A DNA stretch of 64,000 bases from contig NC_089744.1 of the NCBI RefSeq assembly GCF_040412425.1, positions 21,823,501 to 21,887,500 of the forward strand. Direction: 5' to 3'. Below, in pieces: positions 59,610-64,000 of this stretch. The first letter of the stretch is position 1. Each line of letters opens with the position of its first letter. The notes below the pieces were generated by a model that was given only the letters and a program-made list of their open reading frames with translations, was not told the DNA's origin and made no database searches. Made by a program: the position numbers and the translations under genes. The DNA comes from Macrobrachium rosenbergii. Lineage: Eukaryota > Arthropoda > Malacostraca > Decapoda > Palaemonidae.

Positions 59610-62216
59610 CTAAGCTGACTCTGGAGAAACAATGTTCCCTGCAGCAACAGCAGAAAATTTAAGAGCCTCTAAGGACTTAAGGTAGTGACGTTTAAAAACT
59701 CTAGGGGATTTCCAGCCCGTATATTTCTTAATTTCATCAAAATTCATGTGTTGAAAGTAATTAACTGAGGTGGCTACAGCACGGATATCATGGACCTGGG
59801 GGATTGAATCTGGGTTGGCTTGTTTAATAAAATAAAGGATTTGTTGTCTAATACCATTCAAGGAGATGGTTCCACCATTCTCTCTAACAAAAAGTGGACC
59901 TGAAGATCTTTGAGAAGTCCTTTCAAGGTAAGCTTTTAAGGTAACTACCGGACATAAGGAAGGATCTTCCGGAAGAGGTATGATCTTCCAGGGAGACCAC
60001 CTAATTTGAGGATCTTCGTTCTTAGCTAAAAAGGTTTGGTCCGGAGAAAGTAGAATCTCTCCTGATGGGAGGAAATCCACATGATTCGACTCTCTAGAAA
60101 GGGCTGAAAGTTCAGAGATTCTAGCTCCTGAAGCCAGGCTAATTAAAAACAGCGGCTTCCTAAGAAGAGTCAAATAAGAGCAAGATTCATTATTTGTGTC
60201 TGAAGCTAATTTTAGAACGCCATTTAAAAACCAAGAAACCGTTTTAGGACGGGTTGTTGGTCTAAGACGAGCACAAGCTTTAGGAATAGAGGAAAAATAC
60301 GAATCTGTTAAGTCAATGTTAAATCCCAACTGAAATATCTTCTTTAAGGCGGATTTAGTCGTAGTAATAGTACTAGCAGCTAGGTCTTTATCAAAAAGGG
60401 CCTTAAAAAATGAGATTGTGGGATTCGTCGTCATTGTATGAACGTCTGATTCTTTCAGAAAGTTGGCAAGTTTTCTTACTGCCGAATCATACTGACGGAG
60501 AGTAGATTCTCTCTTATCTGATTCTAGAAACATTGTGTTCAAAGGATCAATATTAGCATTTTTCTGTGCCGTGAACTTCATGAAATCCATAAAGTTAGGG
60601 CATTCAACATTCCTGAGGAAGCTGACACAGTCTGAGTTTGTACTACTTGGGTTAATTTTGGATGAGGAATCTGATTGGCTCTGAGTTTCAACTCTAATGG
60701 AAGAGGAAACCAGTTGCTCTTCGGCCAGTTGGGGGCTACTAGAGCTATCTGACCTTTGAATGACTTGAGTTTGTGTAGAACTTTCCACAGAAGATTTACT
60801 GGTGGGAATAGGTAGACCTTCTGCCATTTGTTCCAGTCTACTGACAATGCGTCCGTGGTGTAGGCCCGAGGGTCCAGGTTCGGAGCTATATAACACGGTA
60901 GTTTGTGATTCGATTCCGTGGCAAACAGGTCCACCTGAAGTCCCGGAATCTGTTGGCAAATCCAGTTGAAGGAATTCTTGTCCAGAGACCATTCTGATTC
61001 CAAGGGGGTCGTTCTTGACAGCGAATCTGCAATCACGTTTCTTACTCCTGACAGATGCGTGGCGGACAAGTGCCAATGATTTCTCATTGCTAATGAAAAA
61101 ATTGCTATCATTGCATGATTTATGTGACTTGATTTGGAACCTCCCCTGTTCAGACAATGAACTATCACTGCACTGTCCAGGACTAATCTGATATGTATGT
61201 TCCTGGCTGGCCGTAAGTGTTTCAGAGTCAGGAAAACCGCCATAGCCTCTAGAATATTGATATGGAAGTGACGAAAAAGATTCGACCAGGTTCCTTGAAC
61301 TTTTTTGTATTGTGAGTAACCTCCCCATCTGGGTGTTTAAATCCCATTGGATACCCAGCCATTGAAATCGGGATGCCGGAATCAGACGAGATTTCTTTGT
61401 ATTTATGTGAAATCCTAGATACTCTCGAAACTGAATGACCTTTCTGGTCGCCTTCCGGCACTCGGTGTCACTGGGAGCCCAGATTAGCCAATCGTCTAGA
61501 TAAGCCACGAGCCTGATGCCTTGAGACCTCAGTTCCTGTACCACAGCTTCTAGTTTGGTGAAGATCCTGGGTGCTATGTTGAGCCCGAAAGGCATTACTC
61601 TGAAGGAGTAAGCCTGTTTGCCTAGTCTGAACCCTAGGTAGGGAGAGAAGTTTCTCGCTATCGGGACATGATAATAAGCGTCTGTAAGATCTATAGAGGT
61701 GGTGACGGCCCCATGGGGAAGTAAGGTCGGCACCTGAGAGACGGTCAACATACGGAACTTGTCGCATTGAATATAAGAATTCAGATTTGATAGGTCTAAT
61801 ATCACTCTTCTTTTGTCTGAGTCTTTCTTTGGCACGCTGAACAAGCGTCCTTGAAATTTTAGATGTCTGACTTTCTTTATTGCCTTCTTTAGAAGAAGGT
61901 CTTTTCTGTATTCTAACAGATCCGGTGTTGGGGTCTGATAGAATCTGACTGGTGGAGGAGGCCCTTCTATCCAGCTCCACCCTAGACCTTTTGAAACAAT
62001 ACTGTGGGCCCATGGACTGAAAGTCCAATGGTCCCTGTAAAGGTGTAAACTCCCACCTACCTGAGGAGGCTCATTTGTTTGAGGGCTTATTGTCTCTGCC
62101 TCCTCTTGAGCCTCTGCCTCTAGACTGGGATCTGGATCCAGCCCTGTACCGAAATCCGCCTCGACCTCTAACGCCCCTGGACTGGCGGTAGCCTTGAAAT
62201 GAACCTTGAGTTTCAT
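59610..62216 (-). CDS. DIRS element 2 fused reverse transcriptase / tyrosine recombinase frame
   Basis: An 868-residue frame from ATG 62216, overlapping the end of gag by 146 bases. Residues ~100-296 are reverse transcriptase: SIDLTDAYYHVPI (D176), MPFGLNIAP, and YLDDWL (D241, D242). Residues ~550-868 are a tyrosine recombinase with R699 (SGARISEL), H809 and R812 (HDIRAVATS), W835 and nucleophile Y845 (KRHYLKS), all present. Residues ~300-545 are a Ser/Gln-rich stretch overlying the RNase H domain in another frame. The one-frame fusion is best explained by a deletion after WDLNTQ (near 61330) that removed the RT thumb and the start of RNase H. In DIRS elements RT/RNase H copies the RNA and the recombinase inserts a circular DNA; this copy should lack a working polymerase. 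Confidence 0.88.
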   Translation of the reverse strand: MKLKVHFKATASPGALEVEADFGTGLDPDPSLEAEAQEEAETISPQTNEPPQVGGSLHLYRDHWTFSPWAHSIVSKGLGWSWIEGPPPPVRFYQTPTPDLLEYRKDLLLKKAIKKVRHLKFQGRLFSVPKKDSDKRRVILDLSNLNSYIQCDKFRMLTVSQVPTLLPHGAVTTSIDLTDAYYHVPIARNFSPYLGFRLGKQAYSFRVMPFGLNIAPRIFTKLEAVVQELRSQGIRLVAYLDDWLIWAPSDTECRKATRKVIQFREYLGFHINTKKSRLIPASRFQWLGIQWDLNTQMGRLLTIQKSSRNLVESFSSLPYQYSRGYGGFPDSETLTASQEHTYQISPGQCSDSSLSEQGRFQIKSHKSCNDSNFFISNEKSLALVRHASVRSKKRDCRFAVKNDPLGIRMVSGQEFLQLDLPTDSGTSGGPVCHGIESQTTVLYSSEPGPSGLHHGRIVSRLEQMAEGLPIPTSKSSVESSTQTQVIQRSDSSSSPQLAEEQLVSSSIRVETQSQSDSSSKINPSSTNSDCVSFLRNVECPNFMDFMKFTAQKNANIDPLNTMFLESDKRESTLRQYDSAVRKLANFLKESDVHTMTTNPTISFFKALFDKDLAASTITTTKSALKKIFQLGFNIDLTDSYFSSIPKACARLRPTTRPKTVSWFLNGVLKLASDTNNESCSYLTLLRKPLFLISLASGARISELSALSRESNHVDFLPSGEILLSPDQTFLAKNEDPQIRWSPWKIIPLPEDPSLCPVVTLKAYLERTSQRSSGPLFVRENGGTISLNGIRQQILYFIKQANPDSIPQVHDIRAVATSVNYFQHMNFDEIKKYTGWKSPRVFKRHYLKSLEALKFSAVAAGNIVSPESA
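60578..61336 (-). CDS. DIRS element 2 RNase H region, alternative frame
   Basis: An open frame without its own upstream start (TAA at 61337-61339). It reads WGGYSQYKKVQGTWSNL, ILEAMAVFLTLKHLRP, LVLDSAVIVHCLNRGG and NVIADSLSR, followed by PGLQVDLFATESNHKLP. These are the retroelement RNase H blocks and the downstream domain seen in DIRS elements. The first catalytic Asp block is missing at the deletion junction. It lies entirely within the recombinase frame but in a different reading frame. Confidence 0.82.
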   Translation of the reverse strand, partial: TPRWGGYSQYKKVQGTWSNLFRHFHINILEAMAVFLTLKHLRPARNIHIRLVLDSAVIVHCLNRGGSKSSHINHAMIAIFSLAMRNHWHLSATHLSGVRNVIADSLSRTTPLESEWSLDKNSFNWICQQIPGLQVDLFATESNHKLPCYIAPNLDPRAYTTDALSVDWNKWQKVYLFPPVNLLWKVLHKLKSFKGQIALVAPNWPKSNWFPLPLELKLRANQIPHPKLTQVVQTQTVSASSGMLNALTLWIS

Positions 62217-63975
62217 AGGCGGGGTTGAATACTGGAGAAGCTACATAAGTCGCTGAGCCAGCAGAGTGGTGAGCTGGTTGGTTCAGCAAGACATACTGGG
62301 GTTGCCCCTTGGAGGTGGAAGGTTGGGCAACTTGAGTAACGGGAACTGCCTGGACAACTGTCTGGGTCTGAGGTGCCTTGTACAGATGGTACCTCCTTGT
62401 CCTCTTCCTTCCCTTAGGCTGAGGGCCCGAAGACTCAGAAGACTTCCTCTTAAAGGGACGTCCCCAACGAATCCTAAGATTCTGATTGGCCCTGGAAGCT
62501 TCGCTGATGACGGTGTTGACCACGTCATCAGGAAAGAGGTTAGTACCCCAGATAGAAGATTTAATGAGCCTGTTTGGCTCATGCCGGATGGAGGCGTCAG
62601 CCAGCACATGTTTCCGGCAGTTCCGTCTTGCTATCACAAAATCATACAAATCACTCTGGAACGAAGCCAGAAGTGATTTGGTCAGGATCTGGAAAAGAGG
62701 TTCGTCTTTGTACACAGCCGATGTCAACTCCGCCGAGGTGACGGAGTTGATGGCTCTGCTGAGACGGCACCTAGCATCGTATTCTGCTTTGATTAGGGAC
62801 TCCGGAATCCTGGGCAACTGCTCGCTGAAAAGATCCGAAGCGCACTCTGGATCCAGCCTACCTACTGTAAAGGTTTCAGGAGCCCCAACCCAGCAATCCA
62901 GGTCTCCCGGAAAGAGAAGAGATGTAGGGTCCGTCTCACGAAGCTGTGGCACCGGTTTCTCCTCTATTCCGGCCTGCAGAGTTAGTTCTGCTATCTTAGA
63001 TGTGCAAGGGGTGGGAATGTCCTCGTGGACAACGAACATCGTATACCGCCCCTTGTGGGGAGTTAGCTTGGTATTAGCACACTCCCAGTCAGAGAGTATT
63101 CTGACCCCTGCCGACTGTGCTTGATCCCTGGGGAAGATCACCGTTTCCTTGGGGACCTTGTCTTCCCTTACCAGGGCCTCCTCCGATAAACGGGCGTATC
63201 CCGGGAAAGGAAAAACATTGAAGGCGAGACGCCAAGGATTACAATCCTCATACGTAGGTAGCTTTGAGGCATCCGGGATGGAGTGACTCTGTTGCTGTAC
63301 CGGACCGGAATTAACGAGTCCGGCAAGTGAATCCTCATGAGTTTTCAGTCTCTCAGCCAGAGACTGAACATACCTGCCAGATGTCTCTAGACTCGAGGCG
63401 AGATCTCGAGACATCGTCTCAAACTGGGAGTTTACTTGGTCAGATATCTTCTTCATGAGGGCTTCTGCAAAGGCCTCAGGGTCAAATTCAGGTTTTTTAG
63501 ACCTACCCGCCTTGGGTCTCGACCCCTTAGAAGGGGAAGTAGCTTTCTGGGAGGAAGTTGAAGGTTTGGGGGCCAACGACAACCTGGCGGAACTCGGCAT
63601 GGCCGGGATCTTCGGGGGTTTAGACATTTTAGGTAATGTCTTCGTCTTCATTAAGGACTTCACCTTGGGGATCACCGACCCCGAACGGGCCCCAAGGGTG
63701 GAGACCTTAGAGAAACCTTGGAAGGAGGAAGACGAAGACGCAGGAGAACTGAAAGAAATTGAATTTTTAAGTCTACCTACCTCACTTACATCCCTACCTT
63801 CCTCCTCCGGATCAATGGCCATTGGTTCAACGTGGATATTGATGTTGGCCACTTCCTCGGCCACTTCCTTGCACAGTTCTTGCTGTTCCTCCGGCGGGAC
63901 TTGGGTCTCGATCCCAATCCTGTTAATCAGGGGCTCCGCCACGCCGGGAGCTACTGCTGCAGAGGACCTGGCCAT
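62071..63975 (-). CDS. DIRS element 2 gag-like protein
   Basis: 634 residues from ATG 63975 to the stop at 62071. The N terminus is acidic with EEQQELCKEVAEEVANI. A Ser/Pro/Lys-rich segment follows (KPSTSSQKATSPSKGSRPKA), then a middle domain with no motif I know. The C terminus is rich in Arg-Gly (GVRGRGGFRYRAGSRSQSRG), as expected for nucleic-acid binding. No CCHC knuckle. Its position ahead of RT and overlap with it mark it as gag. Confidence 0.82.
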   Translation of the reverse strand: MARSSAAVAPGVAEPLINRIGIETQVPPEEQQELCKEVAEEVANINIHVEPMAIDPEEEGRDVSEVGRLKNSISFSSPASSSSSFQGFSKVSTLGARSGSVIPKVKSLMKTKTLPKMSKPPKIPAMPSSARLSLAPKPSTSSQKATSPSKGSRPKAGRSKKPEFDPEAFAEALMKKISDQVNSQFETMSRDLASSLETSGRYVQSLAERLKTHEDSLAGLVNSGPVQQQSHSIPDASKLPTYEDCNPWRLAFNVFPFPGYARLSEEALVREDKVPKETVIFPRDQAQSAGVRILSDWECANTKLTPHKGRYTMFVVHEDIPTPCTSKIAELTLQAGIEEKPVPQLRETDPTSLLFPGDLDCWVGAPETFTVGRLDPECASDLFSEQLPRIPESLIKAEYDARCRLSRAINSVTSAELTSAVYKDEPLFQILTKSLLASFQSDLYDFVIARRNCRKHVLADASIRHEPNRLIKSSIWGTNLFPDDVVNTVISEASRANQNLRIRWGRPFKRKSSESSGPQPKGRKRTRRYHLYKAPQTQTVVQAVPVTQVAQPSTSKGQPQYVLLNQPAHHSAGSATYVASPVFNPAYETQGSFQGYRQSRGVRGRGGFRYRAGSRSQSRGRGSRGGRDNKPSNK

Positions 63976-64000
63976 AGGATACAGGATGTTACAAATGTCC

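Larger units (their letters stand above)
58727..64000 (-). mobile_element. DIRS-type retrotransposon, well preserved, cut by the window end
   Basis: The 3' end at ~58727 carries an inverted terminal repeat. An internal complementary region lies at 59112-59203. Coding order 5' to 3' is gag, RT, RNase H, tyrosine recombinase, the same as in the 46697-53236 element, though the end sequences are unrelated. gag and the RT-YR frame are open, but an internal deletion between RT and RNase H makes the copy defective. The 5' terminal repeat lies beyond 64000. It is upstream of the first visible BLM exon in the same orientation, so probably within a BLM intron. Confidence 0.88.

Overview
The window is animal nuclear DNA: AT-rich, intron-rich and full of transposons and simple repeats. 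I infer a decapod crustacean (prawn or shrimp). The grounds are an arthropod-type GGTTA telomere-like run, two DIRS-type tyrosine-recombinase retrotransposons, several LINE remnants carrying a GVGxNSI zinc-ribbon tail, and two interspersed repeats that look like ones I know from decapods. No species can be named from the sequence.

Left part (1-22.3 kb). Positions 1-6.3 kb hold AAT and TA microsatellites, a 60+60 bp palindrome between two AAT arrays, an 87-bp tandem repeat, and a PIF/Harbinger transposon remnant inserted in that repeat with a TTA target duplication. A large plus-strand coding exon (6392-8527, 711 aa) encodes a probably nuclear, highly charged protein. It has one C-terminal C2H2 zinc finger and a recurring eight-residue hydrophobic motif that I do not recognise. 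From 8.5 to 22.3 kb I see only AT-rich non-coding DNA.

Right part (22.3-58.2 kb) is the 3' two-thirds of a BLM-type RecQ DNA helicase gene on the minus strand. Twelve exons join in phase into 681 residues: helicase motifs II-VI, the RQC zinc and winged-helix region, an HRDC domain and a basic tail. The 5' exons with the Walker A motif lie beyond the window or are not recognisable here. The introns hold a hAT MITE with a perfect 8-bp target duplication, a TA-flanked mariner-like element, and two TTAA-flanked piggyBac-like elements with 5 and 3 copies of an internal ~370-bp repeat. They also hold a 350-bp inverted-repeat element, three decayed LINE fragments, a ~200-bp inverted duplication and a complete but decayed 6.5-kb DIRS element (46697-53236). 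Inside that element sits a U6 snRNA-derived copy.

The right edge (58.7-64 kb) is a second, much better preserved DIRS element on the minus strand, cut by the window end. It carries a gag ORF, then an ORF with reverse transcriptase and a tyrosine recombinase with its R, HxxR, W and Y residues. The RNase H domain is read in another frame across about 760 bases in which both frames stay open. Both DIRS elements keep the inverted end repeats and the internal complementary region that define the group.
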